NCBI GenBank assembly: GCA_947490625.1
Contig: CANLHC010000012.1
Coordinates: 1 to 14,245 of the forward strand
Source of the DNA: Candidatus Nanopelagicaceae bacterium
GTDB taxonomy: Bacteria > Actinomycetota > Actinomycetes > Nanopelagicales > Nanopelagicaceae
Direction of reading: 5' to 3'
DNA: 14,245 bases
Below are positions 7,166 to 14,245 of this stretch, in pieces. The position numbers were made by a program, and so were the translations under genes. The notes under the pieces were generated by a model. That model was not told the origin of the DNA and did not search any database. It was given only the letters and a program-made list of their open reading frames with translations. How positions within the stretch are numbered: position 1 is the stretch's first letter; every line of letters begins with the position of its first letter.

Positions 7166-8266
7166 ATCATCTCGGTGTACGAGTTCGCGCTCGTACTCTG
7201 CTCCAAGGGACGCTGCTAACTCTTTTGTAGAACGACCCAACATCTGTGGAATTTCACCAGCATCAAAGGCAACTAGGCCGCGTGCAATAACTTCACCAGC
7301 TTGTGAGACTAACTCCACTGTGTCTCCTGAGATAAATTCACCGCTGACACTGGTCACGCCAGCAGGTAATAACGAGACGCCGCGTTCGCGAATTGCGGTA
7401 ACAGCTCCATCATCGAGAACTAAGCGTCCTCGTGGCGTTGATGCGTGGGCCAGCCAGAGTAAGCGCGCCGTTGTGCGCACTCCATGAGAGTGGAAGAGAG
7501 TTCCTACTTCTTGCCCGGTAAGAGCTTCTTGAGATTGCGACAGAGAAGTCAACAACATTGGAATACCCGCACTTGTGGAAATCCGTGCCGCCTCAACTTT
7601 TGTCACCATTCCCCCGCTACCTACGCCGGCAGATCCTGCCCCGCCCAGTGCAATTGAATCGATCTCTTCCATCGCATGAACTTCGTGGATTGCCTTCGCA
7701 CCAGCTTGTGAAGGAGGTGCGTCATAAAGGGCATCGATATCAGAGACAAGAACAAGCAGGTCAGCACTGATGAGCAGAGCCACGAGCGCAGCTAGGCGAT
7801 CGTTATCACCGAAGCGAATCTCTTGTGTACCAACGGTGTCGTTTTCATTGATGATTGGAACAACACCAAGAGATAACAACTTAGAAAGTGTTTGATGTGC
7901 ATTCTGATAATGCGAGCGACGCACAACATCTTCTGTTGTGAGAAGAACTTGTGACGAGAGAATTGAATGCTCAGAAAATGCTTGGTTGTAGCGAGCGATT
8001 AACAAGCCCTGCCCTACTGAAGCAGCAGCCTGCTGAGTTGCCAGATCCTTTGGACGAGATGAAAGCTTGAGGGGTGCCAGTCCAGCTGCAATCGCACCGG
8101 AAGAGACCAGCGCAACTTCAGCGCCACGGGCTTTAAGGCCTGCAATAACGGTGACAATTTTTTCTACAGCAGTTGCGTCAAGGTTTGATCCAGCAGAGCC
8201 GGTAAGAGATGACGAACCAATCTTGATCACAATACGTTTTGCCGACGTAATAACTGTGCGATCCAT
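7151..8266 (-). CDS. proB: Glutamate 5-kinase with PUA domain
   Basis: ProB phosphorylates glutamate to gamma-glutamyl phosphate with ATP, the first and usually proline-inhibited step of proline synthesis. The 371-residue protein has the two-domain form. The amino-acid-kinase domain (about 8-260) shows IVIKIGSSSLTG, LVSSGAIAAG, the substrate loop PIINENDTV and RFGDNDRLAALVA, and GSGGMVTK. The PUA domain (about 278-360) begins at PRGRLVLDDGA. ATG at 8266 lies 4 nt after the obgE stop, so it is probably cotranscribed with obgE; the upstream AAGAG is a weak ribosome-binding site. Its last 15 bases overlap the convergent hydrolase gene. ProA, which takes its unstable product, is encoded 1.16 kb further along rather than next door. 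Confidence 0.96.
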   Translation of the reverse strand: MDRTVITSAKRIVIKIGSSSLTGSAGSNLDATAVEKIVTVIAGLKARGAEVALVSSGAIAAGLAPLKLSSRPKDLATQQAAASVGQGLLIARYNQAFSEHSILSSQVLLTTEDVVRRSHYQNAHQTLSKLLSLGVVPIINENDTVGTQEIRFGDNDRLAALVALLISADLLVLVSDIDALYDAPPSQAGAKAIHEVHAMEEIDSIALGGAGSAGVGSGGMVTKVEAARISTSAGIPMLLTSLSQSQEALTGQEVGTLFHSHGVRTTARLLWLAHASTPRGRLVLDDGAVTAIRERGVSLLPAGVTSVSGEFISGDTVELVSQAGEVIARGLVAFDAGEIPQMLGRSTKELAASLGAEYERELVHRDDLVLL

Positions 8267-8270
8267 AGTC

Positions 8271-9740
8271 TTACTCTTTCACCCGTGGTGTATGTGGGTC
8301 TTCAATGTTGTACTCCCATTGCTTCGCAATTTCATCATCGCTCAGTTGGTCGACTACACGCTCTTCCACAATCCATGTTGACTCTAGGCGAGAATCCTCG
8401 CCACGTCTATGGAGATGGCCCGCCAATTGTTCAGCACCGGCTTCAATTGTTGGCTCCCAATCAAAGATAATTTGATCTTCACCATCTCCGATACGCACTT
8501 CACTTCCGGCAACTGCACCCTTTTTGAAGAGTTCTTTCTCCACGCCGAGTTGAGCGAGTCGATCGGCAAGATAACCAATTGCTTCCGCATTCTTAAAGTT
8601 GGTCTGGCGCACCCAGCGCTCGACCTTCTTACCGCGCACTTCAAATGAACCATCTGCATTTGCTCGAACGGTAAAGCCGGAATCATCAACGGCGGTTGGA
8701 CGCAAGATAATTCTGGTGCGCTCTTCCGTTGCAGCATCTGCTCGCGCCTTATGAACCAATCGACCCATGGCATAGGTGAGCTCTTGTAAACCTGCACGAC
8801 TAGCCGCTGAGACTTTGTAGACCTCATACCCTTTTTCGCGGAGAGTTTCTTCAACCATATCTGCCATCGCTGAACCATCTGGCAAATCAATTTTGTTGAG
8901 AGCAACGATACGTACTCGATCTTCCAGTCCACCATAGAGTGCGAGTTCTTCCTCGATGATTTCAAGATCGAGTACTGGGTTACGATCAGTTTCCAGCGTT
9001 CCACAATCAAGAACATGCACGAGTGCAACACAGCGTTCAACATGTCGCAAAAATTCGAGTCCCAGACCTTTTCCTTGTGAGGCTCCTGGAATCAAACCAG
9101 GAACATCTGCAACGGTGAAGCGAGTTTCACCTGCTTGTACAACACCAAGATTTGGAACAAGAGTGGTGAATGGGTAGTCAGCAATCTTTGGGCGCGCTGC
9201 CGAAATTGCTGCGATGAGGGAAGACTTACCAGCACTTGGAAAACCTACGAGTGCAATATCAGCTACTGATTTAAGTTCGAGTGAGAGCGTGCGCGTTTGA
9301 CCTGGTTCACCAAGAAGAGCAAACCCTGGGGCGCGGCGCTTTGACGATGAGAGTGCAAGGTTTCCGAGACCACCATGGCCACCTTGGGCTGCCATAAATG
9401 TTGTGCCAATTCCAACTAAATCTGCAAGAAGATTTCCATCTTTGTCATAGACGACAGTGCCATTTGGAACCGCCAAAATAAGATCGTCGCCGGTGTGTCC
9501 ATCTTTACGATCGCCATATCCCTGATGTCCAGATGTTGCTTTGCGATGTGGTGAATGGTGAAAATCAAGAAGTGTTGTCACGCTGGAATCGACGACAAGG
9601 ATGACATCCCCGCCACGACCACCGTTTCCACCATCTGGTCCACCGAGAGGTTTAAATTTCTCGCGCTTTACAGAGACGCAACCATCGCCCCCGTTACCGG
9701 CAGAGGCATAGAGAGTGACGCGATCTACAAATGATGTCAT
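8271..9740 (-). CDS. obgE: Obg-family GTPase, 50S ribosome assembly factor
   Basis: ObgE/CgtA binds the 50S subunit late in assembly and links ribosome maturation to guanine-nucleotide levels and growth control. The 489-residue protein has three parts. The glycine-rich Obg fold (1-158) contains GGPDGGNGGRGGD. The G domain (about 160-335) has G1 GFPSAGKSS (166-174), G2 TTLVPNLG, G3 DVPGL (212-216), G4 NKID (282-285) and G5 SAAS (311-314). A C-terminal OCT domain covers about 345-430, followed by an acidic tail of about 60 residues, as is common in actinobacterial versions. ATG at 9740 follows a good AAGGGG Shine-Dalgarno. It has its own promoter just downstream of the rpmA terminator and reads on into proB. 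Position after rplU-rpmA is the conserved bacterial arrangement. Confidence 0.97.
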   Translation of the reverse strand: MTSFVDRVTLYASAGNGGDGCVSVKREKFKPLGGPDGGNGGRGGDVILVVDSSVTTLLDFHHSPHRKATSGHQGYGDRKDGHTGDDLILAVPNGTVVYDKDGNLLADLVGIGTTFMAAQGGHGGLGNLALSSSKRRAPGFALLGEPGQTRTLSLELKSVADIALVGFPSAGKSSLIAAISAARPKIADYPFTTLVPNLGVVQAGETRFTVADVPGLIPGASQGKGLGLEFLRHVERCVALVHVLDCGTLETDRNPVLDLEIIEEELALYGGLEDRVRIVALNKIDLPDGSAMADMVEETLREKGYEVYKVSAASRAGLQELTYAMGRLVHKARADAATEERTRIILRPTAVDDSGFTVRANADGSFEVRGKKVERWVRQTNFKNAEAIGYLADRLAQLGVEKELFKKGAVAGSEVRIGDGEDQIIFDWEPTIEAGAEQLAGHLHRRGEDSRLESTWIVEERVVDQLSDDEIAKQWEYNIEDPHTPRVKE

Positions 9741-9782
9741 CGCCTTACCCCTTCCCTGCTGAATCTGATGTGAAAATTATGG

Positions 9783-9788
9783 ATTGTA
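9783..9788 (-). promoter_or_regulatory. -10 element of the obgE-proB promoter
   Basis: The minus strand reads TACAAT, close to the TATAAT consensus, with an expected transcription start near 9776 and a 5' leader of about 36 nt that holds the obgE Shine-Dalgarno. The place where a -35 should be is occupied by the U-tract and stem of the rpmA terminator, and no TTGACA-like hexamer is seen there. The call rests on the -10 match and on its position between a terminator and a gene start. Confidence 0.5.
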
Positions 9789-9793
9789 CGAGC

Positions 9794-9828
9794 AATAAAA
9801 AAGCGGACACGCATGGATGCGGCCCGCT
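9794..9828 (-). terminator. Intrinsic terminator of the rplU-rpmA operon
   Basis: On the minus strand AGCGG (9806-9802 on its far side as CCGCT) pairs across a GC-rich hairpin. The inner stem is CGCA/TGCG with a TCCA loop, and the outer stem is AGCGG/CCGCT. The run TTTTTTATT follows directly. It lies about 20-50 nt after the rpmA stop codon. The plus strand also has CTTTT after the stem, but no gene reads toward it from the left, so it acts on rpmA. Confidence 0.88.
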
Positions 9829-9846
9829 CTTTTAAGAGAAACCTTT

Positions 9847-10101
9847 TTACGCTACCGGAACTACATTCACTACACGACGTCCGCGAGCGCGACCGAACTC
9901 AACAGCTCCTGCAGCGAGTGCAAAGAGTGTGTCGTCCTTTCCGCGTCCAACGTTCTTACCTGGGTGAAAGTGTGTACCGCGCTGGCGAACCAAGATCTCG
10001 CCTGCGTTTACTTCTTGTCCACCGAAGCGCTTGATGCCAAGGTACTGTGGATTGGAATCGCGACCGTTTCGTGTCGAGGAGACACCCTTCTTACTTGCCA
10101 T
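9847..10101 (-). CDS. rpmA: 50S ribosomal protein bL27
   Basis: bL27 is a small basic protein of the large ribosomal subunit whose N-terminal tail reaches toward the peptidyl-transferase centre. The 84-residue sequence is recognisable throughout: MASKKGVSSTRNGRDS at the start, then LGIKRFGGQEVNAGEILVRQ, HFHPGKNVGRGKDDTLFAL and a GRRVVNVV end. There is no Firmicutes-type cleavable N-terminal extension. ATG at 10101 lies 3 nt after the rplU stop and follows an AAGGGGG Shine-Dalgarno at the rplU end. A clear intrinsic terminator follows. Confidence 0.98.
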   Translation of the reverse strand: MASKKGVSSTRNGRDSNPQYLGIKRFGGQEVNAGEILVRQRGTHFHPGKNVGRGKDDTLFALAAGAVEFGRARGRRVVNVVPVA

Positions 10102-10104
10102 TTG

Positions 10105-10425
10105 TTATGCCCCCTTAACGCCGCTGATTGCGGTGATCTTGACTCGAGTGTGCTGTGCACGAAAACCTTGACGACGACGGTATCCCGTCTTGTTCATGTA
10201 GCGAAGGATGTCGATCTTTGGACCCTTCACTTCATCGATAATCTCACCGGTTACCTTGACTGATGCAAGGGCCTTTGGATCTGCAGTAACGGTTGCACCG
10301 TCTACGAGGAGAACTGCTGGGAATGTAACTGATGATCCAGCAGCAGAGTCGATGCGATCGACTGTGATGGTCTCTCCAACAGTTACCTTCTCCTGGCGTC
10401 CGCCAGCTTTCACGATTGCGTACAC
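10105..10425 (-). CDS. rplU: 50S ribosomal protein bL21
   Basis: bL21 binds 23S rRNA in the large ribosomal subunit. The 106-residue protein has the family length and pattern: YAIVKAGGRQEKVTVGETI at the N-terminus, VTADPKALASVKVTGEII in the middle, and the basic YRRRQGFRAQHTRVKITAI end. The start is GTG at 10425, with a GGAG Shine-Dalgarno 7 nt upstream. It is the first gene of the rplU-rpmA operon, with its own promoter and a leader of about 54 nt containing a small hairpin. Confidence 0.97.
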   Translation of the reverse strand: MYAIVKAGGRQEKVTVGETITVDRIDSAAGSSVTFPAVLLVDGATVTADPKALASVKVTGEIIDEVKGPKIDILRYMNKTGYRRRQGFRAQHTRVKITAISGVKGA

Positions 10426-10455
10426 GTTATTGCTCCACTTCAGTTAAGCCTTGGT

Positions 10456-10469
10456 CCAGCGAAAGCTGG
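10456..10469 (-). promoter_or_regulatory. Hairpin in the rplU leader
   Basis: A perfect 5-bp inverted repeat, CCAGC-TTTC-GCTGG on the minus strand, lies between the predicted rplU transcription start and the Shine-Dalgarno. The stem can extend by one more G-C pair past a mismatch. There is no U-tract, so it is not a standard terminator. It could be an autoregulatory leader of the L21 operon, but I cannot show similarity to known L21 leaders. Confidence 0.45.
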
Positions 10470-10485
10470 CCTCGGGCAGGGCTCT

Positions 10486-10515
10486 AGGGTACGGATGTCG
10501 TAGTCCTAGCGTCAA
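10486..10515 (-). promoter_or_regulatory. rplU-rpmA promoter (-35 and -10)
   Basis: The minus strand has TTGACG (10515-10510), an 18-bp spacer and TACCCT (10491-10486). This is the best two-part sigma-70-type promoter in the window. Transcription should start near 10479, giving a leader of about 54 nt before the rplU GTG. It lies just after the rne stop codon (10546), and I see no rne terminator between them, so readthrough from rne is possible. Confidence 0.7.
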
Positions 10516-10545
10516 ATCAGGGGGTAGATCTCCTTGTGCGCTCGG

Positions 10546-12693
10546 TTAAGCGCCCGGAGTAATCACGCCAGATGAGGCGGCGCGACGGCGGCGGCGACCC
10601 TTGGGGGCCTCTTCCGTTGCGACTTCTGCTGAGCTCTCATCATTGAGAACTTCATGGAATTCATGTTCTGTTGCTGATTCCTCTTCCACATCGGCATGCT
10701 CGGCGCTCTGCGAATTGACCTGTGGTGTTGGTGCTTTAATCGCAACTGGATCCATATGGATATGAATACCGCGACCAGAACACGCATCACATGTTGTAGA
10801 AAACGCCTCAATAAGTCCTTGTCCGACTCGTTTACGAGTCATCTGGACTAGACCAAGGGATGTAACTTCAGCAACTTGATGCTTTGTGCGATCGCGGCCG
10901 AGGCATTCCACGAGGCGACGCAAGACTGCTTCTCTGTTGGATTCAAGTGTCATATCAATAAAGTCGATCACGATAATTCCGCCAAGGTCGCGTAGGCGAA
11001 GTTGGCGTGCGATCTCTTCGGCGGCTTCAAGGTTATTTTTTGTTACCGTCTCTTCGAGGTTTCCACCCTTACCGATGAATTTTCCGGTGTTCACATCGAT
11101 CACGATCATCGCTTCAGTGCGATCGATTACTAGCGATCCACCTGAAGGTAGATAAACCTTGCGATCAAAAGCCTTAGCGAGCTGCTCTTCTACACGGTAG
11201 TCGGCAAAGAGATCGCCCTTACCTGAGTATCGCTCGATCTTGGCGTTAAGTTCAGGTGCAATAGAACCGAGATAATCTGTAATTTCGGTATATGCCTCGT
11301 TGCCTTGAATGATCAGCCTACGGAAATCTTCGTTGAAGATATCGCGGATGACTCGAACAGCAAGATCAGGCTCTGAGAGAAGTAGTGCTGGTGCATGGAA
11401 GTTTGGATTCTCTGACTTCGCGTAGATATCTTCCCATTGCGCTTTGAGGCGAGCGACATCGTTGGTCAACTCTTCCTCTGAGACACCTTCAGCTGCAGTA
11501 CGTACAATCACGCCAGCTTCTTCAGGGATAAGATTTTTAAGAATTGCCTTCAAACGTGTGCGCTCTGACTCTGGGAGTCTCTTTGAAATTCCACTCATTC
11601 CACCGCCAGGAACATAGACAACATAACGGCCAGGAAGTGAAATTTGTGAAGTAAGGCGTGCACCTTTTTGGCCAATAGGATCTTTTGTTACCTGCACAAG
11701 AACTGGCTGGCCAGTCTTTAAAACCATTTCAATTTTGCGTGGAGATGATTCAGAGATTCCTGCTGCATCCCAATTTACCTCACCGGCGTAGAGCACAGCG
11801 TTTCGACCTTTGCCGATATCAACGAAAGCTGCTTCCATGGAAGGAAGAACGTTCTGCACTCGTCCTAAATAGACGTTACCAACGTATGAAACATTTGCAT
11901 TTCGGTTGACGTAATGCTCAACCATGACCTTATCTTCAATAACACCGATCTGAATACGGTCTCCGATTTGGCGAACGACCATCTCACGATCTACGTTCTC
12001 GCGACGGGCTAAGAATTCGCCATCTGTAATCACTGTTCCGCGACGACGATATGGCTCGCGATATTCATCACGACCACGATCTCTGCCACGATCTCTCTCG
12101 CGACGGTTACGAGTACCGCGCTCGGCGCGTTCAGCACGCTCTGCGCGAGCAGGACGTTCCCGAACTTCACGAACCTTTACAACTGTGACAACACCATCTT
12201 CATCGATGGTTTCACCTGGTGTGACATCCTCGCCTGCCGCGCGACGGCGTCGGCGACGGCGATGTGTTGTGCCATCGCCACTTTCTGAGGTTGCAGCATC
12301 GCTTGATTCGGAATCTGTTTCATCCGAACCCTCTTGGGAATCGTTAGTTGATCCTTCATCCTGCGGACGACGGCGACCGCGACCGCCACGACGACGGCGG
12401 CGATTGCGATTGCGTGGATCAGAATCATCATCGGCTGCACTCGTTGGTTCTGGTGCTGATGCAACTTCTTCAGGGGTGCTCTTCGCCTTTGCACGGCGCG
12501 GAGCCTTTGCCGGAGCATCTGTCGCCTCTGCCGCCTGAAAAACTGGAACTGGAATTGCCGCGGCTCGCTTACGAGTCTTCGCTGGTTCTTCGGTAGCCTC
12601 AACTGCAGGCGCTTCGCCAATAGTTTCTAGTACCTTGGCTTTAATCTTTTTCACCGCACGCTTACGCGGTGATTTTGGCTCTATTGCCATCAC
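10546..12693 (-). CDS. rne: Ribonuclease E/G family endoribonuclease
   Basis: This is the main single-strand endoribonuclease for rRNA processing and mRNA decay. Of 715 residues, about 1-225 form a low-complexity, probably disordered arm with runs such as NRNRRRRRGGRGRRR (96-109), RRRRRRR and RAERAERAER, which likely binds RNA and partners. The catalytic core follows: an S1 domain from about 255 (YVGNVYLGRVQNVLPSMEAA), the RNase-H-like and 5'-sensor part, metal-binding aspartates in VIDVNTGKF (D533) and IDFIDM (D577/D580), and a Zn-link C635-D-A-C638-SGRG. A short acidic tail ends in RRRRR. An arm at the N-terminus rather than the C-terminus is usual in Actinomycetota. GTG 12693 and ATG 12690 are adjacent; AGAGGA lies 6 nt before the GTG and 9 nt before the ATG, so either may be used. 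Confidence 0.95.
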   Translation of the reverse strand: MMAIEPKSPRKRAVKKIKAKVLETIGEAPAVEATEEPAKTRKRAAAIPVPVFQAAEATDAPAKAPRRAKAKSTPEEVASAPEPTSAADDDSDPRNRNRRRRRGGRGRRRPQDEGSTNDSQEGSDETDSESSDAATSESGDGTTHRRRRRRRAAGEDVTPGETIDEDGVVTVVKVREVRERPARAERAERAERGTRNRRERDRGRDRGRDEYREPYRRRGTVITDGEFLARRENVDREMVVRQIGDRIQIGVIEDKVMVEHYVNRNANVSYVGNVYLGRVQNVLPSMEAAFVDIGKGRNAVLYAGEVNWDAAGISESSPRKIEMVLKTGQPVLVQVTKDPIGQKGARLTSQISLPGRYVVYVPGGGMSGISKRLPESERTRLKAILKNLIPEEAGVIVRTAAEGVSEEELTNDVARLKAQWEDIYAKSENPNFHAPALLLSEPDLAVRVIRDIFNEDFRRLIIQGNEAYTEITDYLGSIAPELNAKIERYSGKGDLFADYRVEEQLAKAFDRKVYLPSGGSLVIDRTEAMIVIDVNTGKFIGKGGNLEETVTKNNLEAAEEIARQLRLRDLGGIIVIDFIDMTLESNREAVLRRLVECLGRDRTKHQVAEVTSLGLVQMTRKRVGQGLIEAFSTTCDACSGRGIHIHMDPVAIKAPTPQVNSQSAEHADVEEESATEHEFHEVLNDESSAEVATEEAPKGRRRRRAASSGVITPGA
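12074..12096 (-). repeat. 12-bp tandem duplication in the rne N-terminal arm
   Basis: The plus strand repeats CCACGATCTCT at 12074-12084 and 12086-12096, a 12-bp period that encodes two tandem RGRD units. A little upstream in the gene, near 12119-12147, a 9-bp period encodes three RAE units. Such in-frame repeats suggest replication slippage in a part of the protein with loose sequence constraint. Confidence 0.7.
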
Positions 12694-12820
12694 TGTAAAT
12701 CCTCTACGCCATCACAACTGCAATGACTTGCTCTGGCCCAAGTCTCCTTGAGCAAATTTTCTTACCGCCGCGTTCTGCATGCGGTACTTCGTGAAATTAC
12801 CTAAATTTAATGAGTCCGCC

Positions 12821-12847
12821 GCTGGCGCGATTTGAATCGCTAGCCGC
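12821..12847 (-). promoter_or_regulatory. Stem-loop in the rne leader
   Basis: Within the 223-bp gap between rodA and rne, a GCGAT-TTGA-ATCGC core hairpin (plus-strand letters) extends through GGC/GCC and GC/GC with small bulges, about 10 pairs in all. There is no U-tract on the minus side. It would lie near the start of an rne leader of about 165 nt, or it could end the rodA transcript. In Escherichia coli the rne leader controls its own decay; a similar role here is only inference. Confidence 0.45.
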
Positions 12848-12863
12848 GCTGAACTGTTGGCTC

Positions 12864-12872
12864 ATTATGGCA
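12864..12872 (-). promoter_or_regulatory. Candidate extended -10 promoter of rne
   Basis: The minus strand reads TGC-CATAAT (12872-12864), an extended -10 (TGN plus a near-consensus hexamer). No convincing -35 is seen 16-18 nt upstream. Transcription would start near 12857, giving a leader of about 164 nt that contains the stem-loop at 12821-12847 and one copy of AAATTTAGG. This is the best promoter candidate in the gap. Confidence 0.4.
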
Positions 12873-12916
12873 GATTGAGAGCCGATATTCCTAAATTTCA
12901 CCCCTTCACGCCTGAT

Positions 12917-14077
12917 TTAGCCGCGTTGTTTGGCGTAAATATTCTGCAAAAGGCCAAAGCCGATCAAATTGGCGAACATGCTTGAACCACCATAGGAGAG
13001 GAAGGGTAAGGGCACACCGGTCATTGGCATCAGCCCAAGAGTCATGCCGATATTTTCAAATGTTTGGAAGGCAAACCACGAGAGCACGCCGACGCAGACC
13101 ATCCTGCCAAAAGCGTCGGTGGATCTTCGCGCAATTGTGAAAGCACGCATCACTATCGTGAGATAGAGAAGAAGGATAAATCCACTTCCGACGAAACCAA
13201 GTTGTTCGCCAGCTACGGTAAAGATGAAGTCTGTCTGTTGCTCTGGCACGAAGCGCCCATTTGTTTGTGGACCCTCAAATAACCCTGTTCCAAATAATCC
13301 ACCAGAACCGACAGTGATTCTTGCCTGGCGTAACTGATAACCCGCACCCAATGCATCAGAGTTTGGATCTACAAATGATTGCAATCGCTTTACTTGATAA
13401 TCATTGATTACTCCAAGTTTAGTTGCCCCAAAGCCACCTAGGAGCGCGACCAGAATCAGTCCAACTACCCAGCGCGATGGAGCACCTGATGCACCAATCA
13501 TTGCAACAACTGCGATGCTAATAATAAAGACCGTACCCATATCTGGCTGTAGCAGAATGAGACCAACTGGAATTGCAGCAACGAGCAGAGCCTGAATCAC
13601 ATCACGATGAGTTGGTGCATCTGATTCATGTCGATACTCAGATAGGAGCATTGACATTCCAACGATGATGGCGATTTTAGATAATTCAGCTGGCTGAATC
13701 TGGAATCCACCGGGTAGCGGGATCCAGGCTTGTGCACCGTTGACTTCGCTACCGATTCCCGGAATCAACACGGCGGTGAGACCGATGACGCCAAGGCCCC
13801 ACACAACAGGTGTGTATGCGCGCAAAGACCTGTAATCAATAACTGTCGTTCCCCATGCAAGGAGAATGCCGATCATGATGTTGATAACGTGGCGCTTGAG
13901 GTAATACTCAGGATCTAATCCATTAGCGGCATACCAATCACGTGTTGCGGCGTAGACCAAGAGAGTGCCAATAAAGAGGAGAAGTCCGACAGCAACGGTC
14001 AAAATGGGATCAAGGCCCCAGAATGCGTTCTTGCCAACTGTGCGACGGAAGCCTTGGCGTTGATTAATCAAACTCAC
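12917..14077 (-). CDS. rodA: SEDS-family peptidoglycan glycosyltransferase RodA
   Basis: RodA polymerises lipid II into glycan strands during side-wall or elongation growth, together with a class B penicillin-binding protein. The 386-residue protein is highly hydrophobic, with about 10 TM segments as in the SEDS family. Conserved blocks are WIPLPGGFQIQPAELSK (118-134), LLQPDMGT (175-182), the TDFIFTVAGEQLGF loop with D283 (equivalent to the essential Asp of RodA proteins), and the FtsW/RodA/SpoVE signature GVPLPFLSYGGSSM (354-367). The start is GTG at 14077, overlapping the TGA of the upstream penicillin-binding protein gene by 4 bp, which points to RodA rather than FtsW. AAGGTGG upstream can serve as ribosome-binding site. 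The protein begins close to TM1, with a short basic cytoplasmic tail. Confidence 0.95.
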   Translation of the reverse strand: MSLINQRQGFRRTVGKNAFWGLDPILTVAVGLLLFIGTLLVYAATRDWYAANGLDPEYYLKRHVINIMIGILLAWGTTVIDYRSLRAYTPVVWGLGVIGLTAVLIPGIGSEVNGAQAWIPLPGGFQIQPAELSKIAIIVGMSMLLSEYRHESDAPTHRDVIQALLVAAIPVGLILLQPDMGTVFIISIAVVAMIGASGAPSRWVVGLILVALLGGFGATKLGVINDYQVKRLQSFVDPNSDALGAGYQLRQARITVGSGGLFGTGLFEGPQTNGRFVPEQQTDFIFTVAGEQLGFVGSGFILLLYLTIVMRAFTIARRSTDAFGRMVCVGVLSWFAFQTFENIGMTLGLMPMTGVPLPFLSYGGSSMFANLIGFGLLQNIYAKQRG

Positions 14078-14245
14078 GGTGCCACCTTAACCTTCGTTGC
14101 TGGCGAAATCTTTGGCAGGACAGTTGGTGGCTTGCCTTCTGGATAAATGGCTGCACCGGGCACAATGGTAGATCCCTTAACTCCGAAAATGGATTCAAAT
14201 ATCTGACGCACACCGATACCAGATGAGGAAGCACCGAATCCACCT
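14074..14245 (-). CDS. mrdA: Penicillin-binding protein 2 (class B transpeptidase), C-terminal end only
   Basis: Only the last 56 codons lie in the window, ending at TGA 14076-14074. The visible peptide starts GGFGASSSGIGVRQIFESIF, which resembles the end of class B transpeptidase domains, where a G-G-x-G-[AS] element and a final helix follow the KTG motif. A Pro/Lys-rich tail (PPTVLPKISPATKVKVAP) follows. The catalytic motifs are outside the window. The GTGA overlap with rodA matches the conserved mrdA(pbpA)-rodA pair, in which this protein crosslinks the glycan strands RodA makes. The assignment rests on this context and the short C-terminal match. Confidence 0.8.
   Translation of the reverse strand, partial: GGFGASSSGIGVRQIFESIFGVKGSTIVPGAAIYPEGKPPTVLPKISPATKVKVAP

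Larger units (their letters stand above)
12800..12898 (-). repeat. Two direct copies of AAATTTAGG in the rodA-rne gap
   Basis: The minus-strand 9-mer AAATTTAGG occurs at 12808-12800 and 12898-12890, 90 bp apart, each followed by an A/T-rich stretch (GTAATT and AATAT). The two copies flank the candidate rne promoter and the stem-loop. They may be protein-binding sites or chance; nothing else identifies them. Confidence 0.35.

Noticed and set aside
8384..9043. A 219-codon open frame on the minus strand in another frame within obgE
   Set aside because: It is out of frame with obgE, whose GTPase motifs are intact through this region; the sequence looks like a frame shadow.
12177..12620. Long open frames on both strands over the rne N-terminal arm
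   Set aside because: Arg-codon repeats in rne keep other frames open; the products are low-complexity and lack initiation signals.
12821..12847. The stem-loop as an intrinsic terminator of rodA
   Set aside because: No U-tract follows on the minus strand, so a standard terminator is not supported; it is listed as a leader structure instead.
1..14245. Mobile element, CRISPR array, tRNA or defence genes
   Set aside because: No transposase, integrase, regular repeat-spacer pattern or tRNA-like cloverleaf was seen; nearly every base belongs to a recognised gene or short regulatory gap.

Overview
This window is a compact stretch of actinobacterial housekeeping chromosome. The block mrdA(pbpA)-rodA-rne-rplU-rpmA-obgE-proB-proA, all read on the minus strand, is the order known from Streptomyces and other Actinomycetota. 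RNase E has the long Arg/Glu-rich N-terminal extension usual in that phylum. GC looks close to 50% by eye and intergenic gaps are very short. This suggests a low-to-medium-GC, streamlined actinobacterium, for example a freshwater Nanopelagicales-like lineage. The phylum is well supported; the lineage is a guess.

Layout, left to right. Bases 1-1398 (+) hold a DHA2-type MFS exporter whose 5' end is cut off by the window. It converges with and overlaps by 4 bp the gatCAB operon (minus, 4695 to 1395), whose three genes overlap as GTGA and TAATG and which encodes the tRNA-dependent amidotransferase. A 25-bp gap carrying a leaderless-type promoter separates gatC from proA (minus, 5989 to 4721). A secreted or membrane-anchored beta-lactamase-fold serine hydrolase (+, 6023-7165) lies between proA and proB. 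It is divergent from proA, with overlapping -10 elements, and overlaps the 3' end of proB by 15 bp. Next come proB and obgE (4-bp gap), an obgE promoter, the intrinsic rpmA terminator, rpmA, rplU with its promoter and short leader, rne, a 223-bp leader region, rodA, and the 3' end of mrdA.

Functionally, mrdA-rodA build the elongation peptidoglycan. rne, rplU, rpmA and obgE serve RNA turnover and 50S ribosome assembly. proB and proA make glutamate-5-semialdehyde for proline. gatCAB charges Gln-tRNA and/or Asn-tRNA. The hydrolase and the MFS pump are the only accessory-looking genes.

I found no mobile element, tRNA, rRNA, CRISPR array or defence locus, and no clearly novel system. The points most worth a second look are the symmetric divergent promoter that splits proB from proA, the repeated leaderless promoter pattern, and the structured leaders of rne and rplU. 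No gene-free stretch exceeds 300 bp.
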